Shown here in pieces: positions 45,973-54,175 of a stretch of DNA of 64,000 bases. This DNA is from Sphingobacterium sp. ML3W. GTDB taxonomy: Bacteria; Bacteroidota; Bacteroidia; Sphingobacteriales; Sphingobacteriaceae. The stretch spans positions 6,262,001-6,326,000 of the forward strand of contig NZ_CP107036.1 of NCBI RefSeq assembly GCF_029542085.1, read 5' to 3'. Numbering within the stretch: the first letter of the stretch is position 1; each line of letters opens with the position of its first letter. The position numbers and the translations under genes are program-made. The notes beneath the pieces are model-generated. The model did not search any database. It had not been told where the DNA came from and worked only from the letters and a program-made list of their open reading frames with translations.

Positions 45973-46419
45973 ATGAAAGCATTAGTAAAAACATTCGCAG
46001 CAGCAGCCTTAATCGCAATCTCTACATTCGCTATGGCCGCAGAAGGTCCAGGTTCAAAATCAGCAAAAGCAAACGTTAACCTTTCCACAGCAGACTGTGC
46101 TCTTGAACATTATGTTGCGGTCACAACCGAAGGAGAATCAGCAGGAGTTGAGCAATTGTTTGCTGAAGATTTCAACCAAAAGATCCAAGCTTCCAACGCA
46201 CAATCTAACGGCCGTAATGCAGTTGTCAAATCTTTGAAAAAACAAAAAGGAGAGAAACTGAACTGTGTGGTAAGTACCGACATACTTGAAGAGTCGGCGG
46301 ACTACATGGTTGCCAAAGTAACTTTGAAATTTGAAGACTTTACCAAAACTGATCTAGTGACTTTGGTTCGTGAAGGTAACGACTGGAAAGTTTCAAGTTC
46401 TGTGAACGCATATAAATAA
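45973..46419 (+). CDS. 148-residue exported protein, family copy E
   Basis: Signal peptide ALIAISTFAMA, the linker EGPGSKSAKANVNLSTADC (a Cys where most have Phe), helix 2 as ASNAQSNGRNAVVKS (a mixed type), strand GEKLNCVVSTDILEESADYM and C-terminal DWKVSSSVNAYK. With its first-half Cys and the family's central Cys in LNC it is the only copy with two mature cysteines before the C-terminal third. It is followed by an intact hairpin, terminator and R2. Confidence 0.9.
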   Translation: MKALVKTFAAAALIAISTFAMAAEGPGSKSAKANVNLSTADCALEHYVAVTTEGESAGVEQLFAEDFNQKIQASNAQSNGRNAVVKSLKKQKGEKLNCVVSTDILEESADYMVAKVTLKFEDFTKTDLVTLVREGNDWKVSSSVNAYK

Positions 46420-46430
46420 TTTACCGAAGC

Positions 46431-46515
46431 TAGTTGTCAGCTCGGTCATATCAGAAGCTGACAACTAGTGAATCATATGTTTATTTAAGGCCACGTCGCG
46501 AGATGTGGCTTTTTT
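46431..46515 (+). terminator. 3' hairpin and GNRA terminator of copy E
   Basis: TAGTTGTCAGCT/AGCTGACAACTA is a perfect stem (46431-46467). The terminator at 46490-46509 has a GCGA loop and a T run. Confidence 0.8.
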
Positions 46516-46743
46516 ACGTCAAAAGGGCCTGATTTTCATCAGACCCTTTCTCTTAGCGTTTACTTGTACAGTAATTTTTATGTTTCCTATCGTTTCCTCT
46601 TTTATGTTTCGTCATCCAATGTGTTTTGAATACTATTGGATTTTCACTGCACTACGCCAATTTTTATGTTGAACCTTTCTTTCGAAAGGTAGCTTGTGGC
46701 CGTTTGTATAATAAGAACATTAACCAGTTTAAAATAGTTTTAT
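46510..46743 (+). repeat. Repeat module R2, copy 2
   Basis: It begins directly after the copy E terminator and ends about 85 bp before the NADAR gene. The hairpin ACCTTTC-TTTC-GAAAGGT is perfect here. Confidence 0.8.
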
Positions 46744-46827
46744 CATTCCTGTTTTTTTTTGATAAATTGAGTTTACCTTAACATGAAAAAGGGTACGATG
46801 GTTTCAAATTAATAGATTTTGAGCAGT

Positions 46828-47589
46828 ATGGAACAATATGATATTAAACGGTTAACCGATAGATTTGAACGTGGAGAAACATTCAAATTTCTTTTCTTTT
46901 GGGGACATACAAATATACAAAATCAAGAGGTCGGAAAATTTGTTTTCAGCCAATGGTATGAAAGTCCGTTTATAGTTGATAATATAACTTATAGGACTGC
47001 AGAACATTGGATGATGGCCCAAAAAGCATTACTTTTCGACGATAAAAAGAGCTTTGAGAAAATTATAAATTGTAATAAACCAGGCGAAGCCAAAGCGTTG
47101 GGAAGGGAAGTTATAGGCTATAATGATCAGATTTGGAATGAACAAAAATTTGAGATCGTTAAGAATGGAAACATACACAAGTTTAATCAACATCCAGACC
47201 TAGCAGAATATCTGTTAAAAACAGAAAATAGAATTCTTGTCGAAGCAAGCCCCGTTGACACCATATGGGGTATCGGGCTGTCACAAGATGATGTTGATAT
47301 CGAAAACATATATTGTTGGCGGGGACAAAATTTATTGGGTTTTGCATTGATGGAAGTACGGGATTTTCTACGCCAATTTGGACAATTCCAGACACTTCCA
47401 AATGCCAAGCAGCCGCCTTGGTCTAAGTTTCCTGATAAGGATAATATGGATATGTTTTGGAGGATGGGGGTAGGGGAGGAGTATTTGATAGAATTCGGTG
47501 GTTATTATGATTATCTGTCTGAAAGAGAACAAACGATATATCAACTAACCCACCCACGACCTTACGTATGGAGGAATTTTTATAACTGA
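46828..47589 (+). CDS. NADAR family protein (YbiA/DUF1768)
   Basis: 253 residues from the ATG at 46828 (a TTG at 46819 is in frame). The NADAR core has FLFFWGH, the helix motif YRTAEHWMMAQKALLF and VDTIWGIGLSQDD. Members of this family act on ADP-ribose-linked compounds, including riboflavin intermediates and ADP-ribosylated guanine in DNA, and some serve as antitoxins. The C-terminal 65 residues (NLLGFALMEVRDFL onward, with WSKFPDKDNMDMFWRMG) extend beyond the usual domain and may be a separate module. It is the only gene between R2 copy 2 and array copy F. A truncated duplicate lies at 7445. Confidence 0.92.
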   Translation: MEQYDIKRLTDRFERGETFKFLFFWGHTNIQNQEVGKFVFSQWYESPFIVDNITYRTAEHWMMAQKALLFDDKKSFEKIINCNKPGEAKALGREVIGYNDQIWNEQKFEIVKNGNIHKFNQHPDLAEYLLKTENRILVEASPVDTIWGIGLSQDDVDIENIYCWRGQNLLGFALMEVRDFLRQFGQFQTLPNAKQPPWSKFPDKDNMDMFWRMGVGEEYLIEFGGYYDYLSEREQTIYQLTHPRPYVWRNFYN

Positions 47590-47621
47590 AAAAGCTACAG
47601 TTGAAAATCTTTATTCATCTG

Positions 47622-47749
47622 GCCATTCCTGCCATTCACCGAGTTTTCCTGTCTGTTAGTCTAAAGCCCATAGGCTAGGGACGTATTGTGTTGTAGTTTT
47701 GAGTCAACAAATAAGAGCAATATTACTAACACAATAAAATAAAGACATT
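47622..47749 (+). promoter_or_regulatory. R1 block, copy F
   Basis: The palindrome GCCCATAGGCTAGGGAC is at 47666-47682 and the -7 box TAGTTTTG at 47694-47701. This block, with the NADAR tail before it, is the parent or sister of the piece at 7445-7950. Confidence 0.7.
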
Positions 47750-48196
47750 ATGAACTCATTAGTAAAAACATTCGCAGCAGCAGCTTTAATCGCAGTATCC
47801 ACTTTTGCTATGGCAGCTGACAAACCAGTATCGAAATCCGCAAAAGCAGCCGTTAACCTTTCTACAGCAGACTTTGCTTTACAGCATTATGTTGCGGTAA
47901 CTACCGTAGGCGAGTCAGTAGGCGTAGAGCAGATATTTGCTACCGATTTCAGCCAAAAAGTTCAGGCTTCCAATGCACAAATCCACAGCCGTAGCGCCTT
48001 GATCAAATCCTTGAAAAAACAAAAAGGCGAGAAACTGAACTGTCAGGTAAGCACGCAGATCATCGAAGAGTCCACAGATTATATGATAGCCAAAGTAACG
48101 ATGAAATTTGAGAATTTCACCAAGACTGATCTGGTTACCTTGGAGCGCGAGGGAAGCGGCTGGAAAATATCCAAATCGATCAATTCGTATAAATAG
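47750..48196 (+). CDS. 148-residue exported protein, family copy F
   Basis: The most divergent linker of the family: DKPVSKSAKAAVNLS instead of EGPGSKSAK. It also has QHYVAVTTVGESVGVEQIFA in helix 1 and helix 2 as ASNAQIHSRSALIKS. The C-terminal segment LEREGSGWKISKSINSYK is of the type shared with copies B and H. Signal peptide as in the others. It lies between the NADAR gene and the ADP-ribosylglycohydrolase gene. Confidence 0.9.
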   Translation: MNSLVKTFAAAALIAVSTFAMAADKPVSKSAKAAVNLSTADFALQHYVAVTTVGESVGVEQIFATDFSQKVQASNAQIHSRSALIKSLKKQKGEKLNCQVSTQIIEESTDYMIAKVTMKFENFTKTDLVTLEREGSGWKISKSINSYK

Positions 48197-48206
48197 AATT
48201 TTACAA

Positions 48207-48288
48207 CTGGTGGTTTGCCAGTAATAAAAGACAAACCATTAGTGAATCATATGTTTATTAAGGCCACGTCGTGAGATGTGGCTTTTTT
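48207..48288 (+). terminator. 3' hairpin and GNRA terminator of copy F
   Basis: The hairpin GGTGGTTTG/CAAACCATT is of the second type (shared with copy I). The terminator (48263-48282) has a GTGA loop and a T run. Confidence 0.75.
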
Positions 48289-48515
48289 ACGTCAAAAGGG
48301 CCTGATTCTCATCAGACCCTTTCTCTTAGCGTTTATTTGTACAGTAATTTTTATGTTTCCTATCGTTTCCTCTTTTTTGTTTCGTCATCCAATGTTTTTC
48401 AGGACTATTGGATTTTCACTGTACGACGCCAATTTTAATGTTGGTCCTTTCTGTCGAAAGGTAGCTAATAGTCGCTTTGTGTAGTAAGAACAGTAGCGGA
48501 TCTGAAATAGTTTTA
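48283..48515 (+). repeat. Repeat module R2, copy 3
   Basis: It lies between the copy F terminator and the 3' end of the ADP-ribosylglycohydrolase gene. The hairpin is CCTTTC-TGTC-GAAAGG. Confidence 0.8.
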
Positions 48516-48591
48516 AAAATAAATATTTCGATACTTTAAATTGACATGTTTGAAATAAGCTTATACATTTTAGAAATTTCGATCGAAATTT

Positions 48592-49584
48592 CTAATCCAA
48601 ATATCTCCGCGCCATTTTTTCTATCAGCAATTTGATATCATCATAGCGTGCGAGATTCAGAAGCCAATCTTCAGGTATACCTTCCAAGCCATAGTACAAA
48701 CCAGCTAATCCACCCGCAATCGCAGCTCCGGTGTCTGTATCTTCGCCAAGGTTGATAATAGCTAATACAATATCCTTATAATTGTCTTTCTCCATAAAAC
48801 ACCATAGGCTTGTTTCTAAACTATCAATCACATATCCACTAGACCTTAGTTCGATATATGATTTAGATCGAATGTCATGTAAAATCGTACTTTTAAAATG
48901 AATTATTTCCGACTCAGGGAAATTGCTGTCCGCCCAGAATTTTGAAACTTGATTTCGCATTTCAGCGTAAGCCTGCTCTTTGGCCAAACCTAGCAAAATG
49001 AGTTCGGCTAATTTAAGATAGATAAAACATGCCATCGCAGCGCGCACGTGCTTATGTGTTAGCGCTGAAATTTCCCAAATTTTCTCGAATTGTTCCGAGG
49101 GACTAAGTCCTTTTATTTCAAATAAAAGAGGCAATATTCTCATTAATGAACCATTGCCATTGTCTTGTTCTCTTGCCCGATATTTTAGCGCATTTAGCTC
49201 TCCGATTTGCCCAGATTCGATAATACCTTTAAGCTCACCGATTGATTTAGCCGTGGTGATACCAATATCAAAGACTTCTTCTCTTGCTGTCCACAGCTTA
49301 CCTTCCTTCCAAGCTATAAATTTTTTGGAGACATCCACCAAATCATATCCACCTAACAGCGAGTCTGCAAGACACAAGGTTAAGGATGTATCATCCGACC
49401 AGGTCCCCATAGGTTGATTATGGCTGCCAAATCCGATCATTTCAGTAGCTGGATTTTTTAGCATATCTTCTTTCGACCTGAATTCAAATGGTACACCAAA
49501 TGCATCACCAACCGCAATGCCAAACAATGCGCCATACATTTTATTTTTCGCTTGACTAGCAGATGTATTAGACTGTATGTTCAT
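48592..49584 (-). CDS. ADP-ribosylglycohydrolase (DraG/ARH family)
   Basis: A 330-residue all-helical protein of the ARH family, which cleaves ADP-ribose from proteins or other acceptors using two Mg2+ ions. Metal-ligand motifs are present: GDAFGVPFEFRS near the N-terminus, GTWSDDTSLTL (Asp64, Asp65, Thr66) and GEDTDTGAAIAGGLAG (Asp282, Asp284). The length is normal and the protein should be cytoplasmic. It faces array copy F on the opposite strand and follows the NADAR gene by about 1 kb, so two ADP-ribose-handling enzymes sit in adjacent gaps of the array. Confidence 0.94.
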   Translation of the reverse strand: MNIQSNTSASQAKNKMYGALFGIAVGDAFGVPFEFRSKEDMLKNPATEMIGFGSHNQPMGTWSDDTSLTLCLADSLLGGYDLVDVSKKFIAWKEGKLWTAREEVFDIGITTAKSIGELKGIIESGQIGELNALKYRAREQDNGNGSLMRILPLLFEIKGLSPSEQFEKIWEISALTHKHVRAAMACFIYLKLAELILLGLAKEQAYAEMRNQVSKFWADSNFPESEIIHFKSTILHDIRSKSYIELRSSGYVIDSLETSLWCFMEKDNYKDIVLAIINLGEDTDTGAAIAGGLAGLYYGLEGIPEDWLLNLARYDDIKLLIEKMARRYLD

Positions 49585-49629
49585 AAATAATTTGATCGTT
49601 GATTCTTATCAATATAATAAAAAATATTC

Positions 49630-49760
49630 ACCTCCCCATTCCCATCATTCACCGAGTTTTCCTGTCCGTTGGTCTAAAGCCCATAGGCTAGGGGCGTCTT
49701 GTGTTGTAGTTTTGAGTCAACAAATAAAAACAACAGAACTAACATTATAAAAAAGACATT
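49630..49760 (+). promoter_or_regulatory. R1 block, copy G
   Basis: The palindrome GCCCATAGGCTAGGGGC is at 49679-49695 and the -7 box TAGTTTTG at 49707-49714. The leader has a short deletion near the start codon. Confidence 0.7.
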
Positions 49761-50201
49761 ATGAAAACTCTAGTAAAAACATTCGCAGCAGCAGCCCTAA
49801 TTGCAGTATCAACTTTCGCTATGGCCGCTGAAGGACCAGGTTCAAAATCAGCAAACGTTAACCTTTTCACAGCAGACTTGGCTCTGGGTCACTATATTGC
49901 GGTAACCACCGAAGGTGAATCGGCAGGGGTGGAGCAGTTATTTGCAGAAGATTTCAGCCAAAAAGTTCAGTCGGCAAATGCAAAGACCAACAGCCGGAAT
50001 GAAGTCGTTAAATACTTGAAAAAACAAAAAGGCGAGAAGCTAAACTGTATGGTAACTACCGATATCATCGAAGAGTCAGCTGACTATAGGATTGCTAAAG
50101 TAACTTTAAAATTTGAAGATTTTACCAAAACTGACTTGGTGACTTTGGTACGCGAAGGTAATGACTGGAAAGTGTCTGGATCAATAAATGCTTACAAATA
50201 A
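49761..50201 (+). CDS. 146-residue exported protein, family copy G
   Basis: Two residues shorter than the norm: the linker reads EGPGSKSANVNLFTADLALG. Helix 2 is of the second type, QSANAKTNSRNEVVKYLKKQ, shared in part with copies I and J. The C-terminus is NDWKVSGSINAYK, close to copy A. It precedes the first beta-helix gene. Confidence 0.9.
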   Translation: MKTLVKTFAAAALIAVSTFAMAAEGPGSKSANVNLFTADLALGHYIAVTTEGESAGVEQLFAEDFSQKVQSANAKTNSRNEVVKYLKKQKGEKLNCMVTTDIIEESADYRIAKVTLKFEDFTKTDLVTLVREGNDWKVSGSINAYK

Positions 50202-50212
50202 TTTACCGAAGC

Positions 50213-50295
50213 TAGTTGTCAACTCGGTCATATCGAAAGCTGACAACTAGTGAATCATATGTTTATTAAGGCCACGTCGTAAGATGTGGCTTTTT
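50213..50295 (+). terminator. 3' hairpin and GNRA terminator of copy G
   Basis: The hairpin TAGTTGTCAACT/AGCTGACAACTA has one mismatch (50213-50249). The terminator (50271-50290) carries a GTAA loop and a short T run. Confidence 0.78.
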
Positions 50296-50299
50296 CTGT

Positions 50300-50423
50300 T
50301 TTCGGGGTAGCAAAAGTATAGACTTTTCGGTTGTTCAGCTTTACCGACAACATAGCCTTAGTTTCCCTTATTTAGACTCTTGATGACGCCTAAGTTTGTA
50401 TAAGAATTTAAAACAAAAACATT
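50300..50423 (+). promoter_or_regulatory. Leader repeat L, copy 1 (promoter of the first beta-helix gene)
   Basis: About 125 bp that recur at 55440-55559 in front of the second beta-helix gene (shared words: CTTTTCGGTTGTT, ACATAGCCTTAGTTTCCC). It contains TAAGTTTG (50391-50398), a match to the -7 box, 25 bp before the ATG. Confidence 0.65.
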
Positions 50424-52268
50424 ATGGCAAAAGAATTTCTTATTAAAAAGACAATGGCAGATATGCGCAACTTATGTGCATGTGAAATTTCCGAATTACA
50501 AGATGGTGTCTATCTCGGTGTGCAGCTTCTAGGCTATTATCAGGCAGGAGACACACCCGCGCCAATAGAATATTATCTTTCCACTACACCAGATGCTGAC
50601 AATAGTGGTAGTATTATTGCAACTGGGGGAATCAAATTAGAACATCGATTTCTAGAAGCGGTTAACCCACTTTACTTTGGCGCAAAAGCAGGGTTAGATA
50701 CCGATGCAACTCCGTTTATACAGCAAATTTTTAATTCCGGCTATAGAAGCGTGGAAATAAGCTGCCAATTACTTGCAGATTCCTATTTGGGACTACCTGA
50801 TGCAACAATACAACGCTATCCCTCACATCGGATTATAGGTAAAGGGGGATCGGTGCATTTGACCAATAATGTCAATGACGGCTGGATAACTTCTCAATCT
50901 TCATTATTAAATCCCGGTTCAACAGACAATTTGTACACAGGTAAAGTCTTTATCGACAATTTGGTCGTAAGAAATGCAGGTGCGGATATTGGAAACGTAG
51001 TAGATGGAACACCTTTGTCGGGTACATTCGTAGATGGAGATTGGATCTATAATGTTTTTATAACCAAGTGTTCTTTTTTTAGGGTTAAGCATGTTATCAA
51101 ATCCTATAAAGAAAAGAGACCCCTTAACACAAATGCTTATCAGAATGGGTATTTACAATCGGTTACGATTATAGGTAACATATTCGAACAAGTCGAAAGA
51201 ATAGTTGACGCTTATCGATGCTTTAACTTTACCTTTAAAGATAATATGTGTGAAGGCTGTCTATCGGGAATCTGGTTTAAACACATAGACGGGAAACCTA
51301 CTGTAAATGTTGCTCGGATTGTAGATAACATATTTGAAGGTGGTGGAGTTTTTTTGTACTCTGGGCCAATAGCTGGCGGAAAAGTCTCCGGAAATTATTT
51401 CGAAGGTAATGATAAACCTGAGATAAAAACCTACAAAGCTCATTTGTATTTCAAATTCGGATCGGGAACAAATTACATGGGCCTAGCTATTGATAACAAC
51501 AACTTTCAATCGAACGAAGAGCAGAAGGTTGATGTTGAGTTTTCCGATATCAAGTTTGATGGAAATTTTACGACAGATGCTGAATATTTAGGCAATGTAA
51601 GTATCCGTAACAATAACTCCAATTCCTATTCTCTCGTTGAGCCACAATCCCGGATTAAATTTTATGAAGGGAACTCCATTACTGCTGATATGTATGCTAG
51701 ATCCCGAACGGTTGTGAGTCCGACCCAAAGTCGTGTTTCGTTTCAGCGAAAAAGACAAGAGCTATTGAGCTCAACCTCAATTTCTTCAGATGGTCATGTG
51801 ATTGCTAGAATAAATGTTGCCCGAATTAAAAGTTTGATGACCAGGCAGGAAGACAGGACTTCGAACGGAACGATTAATATTATGTTATTAGCCAAAACTT
51901 CTGGAATGATAACGATCGGTGCGACATTAGCGATTGTGGATTTTTTGATTATGCCCGCATCAGAAGGAATGAGTTCTGGAGCGATTGATGACGTATACTA
52001 TAAGTTTAAATTGCGTAGTGTACTTAATATAGATGCCGGGAAGCCGATAAATTCAAATTTTAGTGGTGCAACAACTAAAGCCCATTTCAATGAGGATACG
52101 GCAGTGCTTACAGCTGTGCCGGACGGCGATTTTGTAAAGTTAATACTATCTACATTTGTAGCACCATCAATCGACAACTTTGGCAAGGCTGATCGACTGC
52201 TGTCATTTCAGACCATTCAGATCAACGCCAGCAATAATTCTTATAATGTAGGTTATCCTGTACTTTAA
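50424..52268 (+). CDS. Right-handed beta-helix protein with tail-spike-like N-terminus (1)
   Basis: 614 residues, no signal peptide. The N-terminal module (about 1-95: FLIKKTMADMRNL, VYLGVQLLGYYQAGDTPAP) is nearly the same as in the protein at 55560. A pectate-lyase-like start of the helix follows (NPLYFGAKAGLDTDATPFIQ), then beta-helix rungs with repeated NIFEQ, DNMCEG, NIFEGGGVF and NYFEGND turns. The C-terminal 180 residues are a separate beta-rich domain. Such proteins resemble phage or tailocin receptor-binding spikes and polysaccharide-binding proteins. With no signal, export would need a non-Sec route. No catalytic residues could be assigned. Confidence 0.82.
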   Translation: MAKEFLIKKTMADMRNLCACEISELQDGVYLGVQLLGYYQAGDTPAPIEYYLSTTPDADNSGSIIATGGIKLEHRFLEAVNPLYFGAKAGLDTDATPFIQQIFNSGYRSVEISCQLLADSYLGLPDATIQRYPSHRIIGKGGSVHLTNNVNDGWITSQSSLLNPGSTDNLYTGKVFIDNLVVRNAGADIGNVVDGTPLSGTFVDGDWIYNVFITKCSFFRVKHVIKSYKEKRPLNTNAYQNGYLQSVTIIGNIFEQVERIVDAYRCFNFTFKDNMCEGCLSGIWFKHIDGKPTVNVARIVDNIFEGGGVFLYSGPIAGGKVSGNYFEGNDKPEIKTYKAHLYFKFGSGTNYMGLAIDNNNFQSNEEQKVDVEFSDIKFDGNFTTDAEYLGNVSIRNNNSNSYSLVEPQSRIKFYEGNSITADMYARSRTVVSPTQSRVSFQRKRQELLSSTSISSDGHVIARINVARIKSLMTRQEDRTSNGTINIMLLAKTSGMITIGATLAIVDFLIMPASEGMSSGAIDDVYYKFKLRSVLNIDAGKPINSNFSGATTKAHFNEDTAVLTAVPDGDFVKLILSTFVAPSIDNFGKADRLLSFQTIQINASNNSYNVGYPVL

Positions 52269-52310
52269 TAAAAAAATAGGGGCTGGTAGATCTACTGGCC
52301 CTATTTTTTT
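52269..52310 (+). terminator. Terminator of beta-helix gene 1
   Basis: AAAAAATAGGG and CCCTATTTTTTT form an A/T-tailed stem with an inner TAGATCTA palindrome. Confidence 0.8.
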
Positions 52311-52349
52311 ACTTTATTTTAAGATCATTCCCATATTATCCTTCGCCCC

Positions 52350-52477
52350 TTTATTCCTGCCATTCACCGAGTTTTCCTGTCTGTTAGTCTAAAGCCCATA
52401 GGCTAGGGGCGTATTGTGTTGTAGTTTTGAGTCAACAAATAAGAACAACAAAACTAACACAATAAAATAAAGACATT
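52350..52477 (+). promoter_or_regulatory. R1 block, copy H
   Basis: The palindrome is at 52394-52410 (consensus) and the -7 box TAGTTTTG at 52422-52429. Confidence 0.7.
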
Positions 52478-52924
52478 ATGAAAGCATTAGTAAAAACATT
52501 CGTAGCAGCAGCCTTAATCGCAGTATCAACGTTCGCTATGGCGGCAGAAGGCCCAGGCTCCAAATCAGCAAAAGCAAACGTTAACCTTTCTACAGCAGAC
52601 TTTGCCCTTGAGCATTATGTTGCAGTTACGACAGAAGGCGAGTCGGCAGGCGTAGAGCAATTATTTGCCGAAGACTTTAGTCTAAAAGTTCAAGCTTCCA
52701 ATGCACAAAGCCATAGCCGTAGCGCGTTGATCAAATCTTTGAAAAAACAAAAAGGAGAGAAGCTGAACTGTGCAGTAAGCACCGAAATCCTTGAAGAGTC
52801 AGTAGACTATATGGTGGCTAAGGTGACCTTGAAATTTGAGAATTTCACCAAGACTGATCTGGTTACCTTGGAGCGCGAGGGAAGCGGCTGGAAAGTATGC
52901 AAATCGATCAATTCGTATAAATAG
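52478..52924 (+). CDS. 148-residue exported protein, family copy H
   Basis: Signal peptide and linker are of consensus type. Helix 2 is KVQASNAQSHSRSALIKS, the strand GEKLNCAVSTEILEESVDYM, and the C-terminus SGWKVCKSINSYK with an extra cysteine unique to this copy. The last 45 codons are nearly the same as in copy F, but the DNA after the stop is of the copy B type and has no first hairpin. It is therefore a recombinant of F-like and B-like ends. Confidence 0.9.
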   Translation: MKALVKTFVAAALIAVSTFAMAAEGPGSKSAKANVNLSTADFALEHYVAVTTEGESAGVEQLFAEDFSLKVQASNAQSHSRSALIKSLKKQKGEKLNCAVSTEILEESVDYMVAKVTLKFENFTKTDLVTLEREGSGWKVCKSINSYK

Positions 52925-52956
52925 GAGCCATCTCAAATAAATATAAATGTTGTAGA

Positions 52957-52982
52957 GCCATGTCGAGAGATGTGGCTTTTTT
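52957..52982 (+). terminator. GNRA terminator of copy H
   Basis: GCCATGTC-GAGA-GATGTGGC, then CTTTTTT. The upstream hairpin found in most copies is missing. Confidence 0.78.
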
Positions 52983-53197
52983 ACGTCAAAAGGGTCTGAT
53001 TCTCATCAGACCCTTTCTCTTAGCGTTTATTTGTACAGTAATTTTTATGTTTCCTATCGTTTCCTCATCCAATGTGTTTTGAATACTATTGGATTTTTAC
53101 TGTACGACGCCAATTTTTATGTTGAACCTTTCTCTCGAAAGGTAGCTAGTAGCCGCTTTGTATTGTAAGAACAACTGGCGATTTAAAATAGTTTTAT
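52977..53197 (+). repeat. Repeat module R2, copy 4
   Basis: It starts in the T run of the copy H terminator and has a 14-bp internal deletion relative to copies 2 and 3 (after GTTTCCT). Small membrane-protein genes follow. Confidence 0.78.
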
Positions 53198-53280
53198 CGA
53201 AGTAAATTATATTTGATAACTTGAGTTGACTTATTCTATAGCGCACGTTAGATGTATGAATTAGAGAGTAAATTAATAAT

Positions 53281-53487
53281 ATGAAAAAAAATACAACACT
53301 ATGGATTATTATAAAGTATTCTTCAATACTAGTTGCTTTTTATATAGTTTTGGACCTTATTAGTGGGGAAATTAAGTTTTCTGAAATTCCGCTACATATA
53401 CTTAATCTTATCATACGCCTTTTTGTTACTGTATTTATTTGCTATATTTTATTTTATATGGTTGTCAAATTATTTCGGCTTAAATAA
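53281..53487 (+). CDS. 68-residue two-helix membrane protein
   Basis: Two hydrophobic segments (LWIIIKYSSILVAFYIVLDL and IIRLFVTVFICYILFYMVVK) separated by GEIKFSEIPLHILN, with the end LFRLK. No family recognised. It is the first gene after R2 copy 4. A second version of its last 28 residues is fused to array-family sequence at 53939-54135. Confidence 0.55.
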   Translation: MKKNTTLWIIIKYSSILVAFYIVLDLISGEIKFSEIPLHILNLIIRLFVTVFICYILFYMVVKLFRLK

Positions 53488-53596
53488 TGGAAAAATAGAA
53501 AGCTCCAAAAATCTGAGAGAATTTATTAAATGAACTCGATGCAGATCAAGCTTCAGATAAGAAAACAACAAATTTTATAACAAATATTGACAGCAA

Positions 53597-53821
53597 ATGA
53601 TTTGGGGATCTATAGTTGTAAACAGAATTGGTAAGGCTACACATTTCATTTTTAAAAATTTATACTCTATTGTGGTGTATAGAAAGGCAATTTCATGGAA
53701 GGAAGTGACTAAACCGGCTTCAGAAGATTTTTTTGATGTAATTCCTCTTGAAATATTTTATAATATTTTGGGTGGAGCTGTCTTGGTCGCTTTGCTTATT
53801 TTTTTGGAACAGTACTTATAA
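53597..53821 (+). CDS. 74-residue small membrane protein
   Basis: One C-terminal hydrophobic segment (IFYNILGGAVLVALLIFLEQ) after an amphipathic stretch (WGSIVVNRIGKATHFIFKNL). No family recognised. Upstream (53488-53596) a short frame NELDADQASDKKTTNF suggests a shifted or lost 5' coding part, so the gene may be truncated. Confidence 0.4.
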   Translation: MIWGSIVVNRIGKATHFIFKNLYSIVVYRKAISWKEVTKPASEDFFDVIPLEIFYNILGGAVLVALLIFLEQYL

Positions 53822-53895
53822 AAGACAAGAAGTCCTAATATTCATAGTCGTTTCATCAGTTACTGAACAATTTTGAAGAAAACACCATTTTGTAG

Positions 53896-53928
53896 TGCCC
53901 CCAAAAAGTTAGACACTTTTTGGGGGCA
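53896..53928. repeat. Perfect palindrome resembling fused IS ends
   Basis: TGCCCCCAAAAAGT, a 5-nt loop TAGAC, then ACTTTTTGGGGGCA: 14-bp perfect arms. The left arm with the loop (CCCCAAAAAGTTAGACA) looks like the terminal inverted repeat of some IS3-type elements as I recall them. No transposase is present, so it may be two IS ends left back to back. It lies exactly at the 5' border of the chimeric ORF. Confidence 0.5.
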
Positions 53929-53938
53929 TTTTTATGAA

Positions 53939-54135
53939 TTCGCGGCAGCAGCCCTGATTATAGTTCTAACTTCGCTATGGCAAGTATTAAAACAATATCA
54001 AAATCTGAAAAAGCAAATGTTAAGCTTTCCACTGAAGACTTTGCCCTGGAGCATCTCGTCATACGACTTTTTGTTTGCATTTTTATTGCCTTTATTGTCC
54101 ATTTTATTATCGTTAAACTAATTCGATTTAAATAG
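53939..54135 (+). pseudogene. Chimera of the 148-residue family 5' part and a small membrane protein 3' part
   Basis: From TTCGCGGCAGCAGCCCT the DNA follows the family gene (signal-peptide region, then SKSEKANVKLSTEDFALEH). It then passes without a break into IRLFVCIFIAFIVHFIIVKL, IRFK, the tail of the 68-residue membrane protein at 53281. An open frame of 52 codons (ATG at 53977, stop at 54135) spans the junction, but the signal-peptide part is out of frame with it. The fusion point is at LEH-LVIRLFV. It may be expressed as a small membrane peptide, or it may be debris. Confidence 0.7.
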
Positions 54136-54175
54136 ATTTTAAGTTACAATATAGGCAGAATACGATATCAAATTG

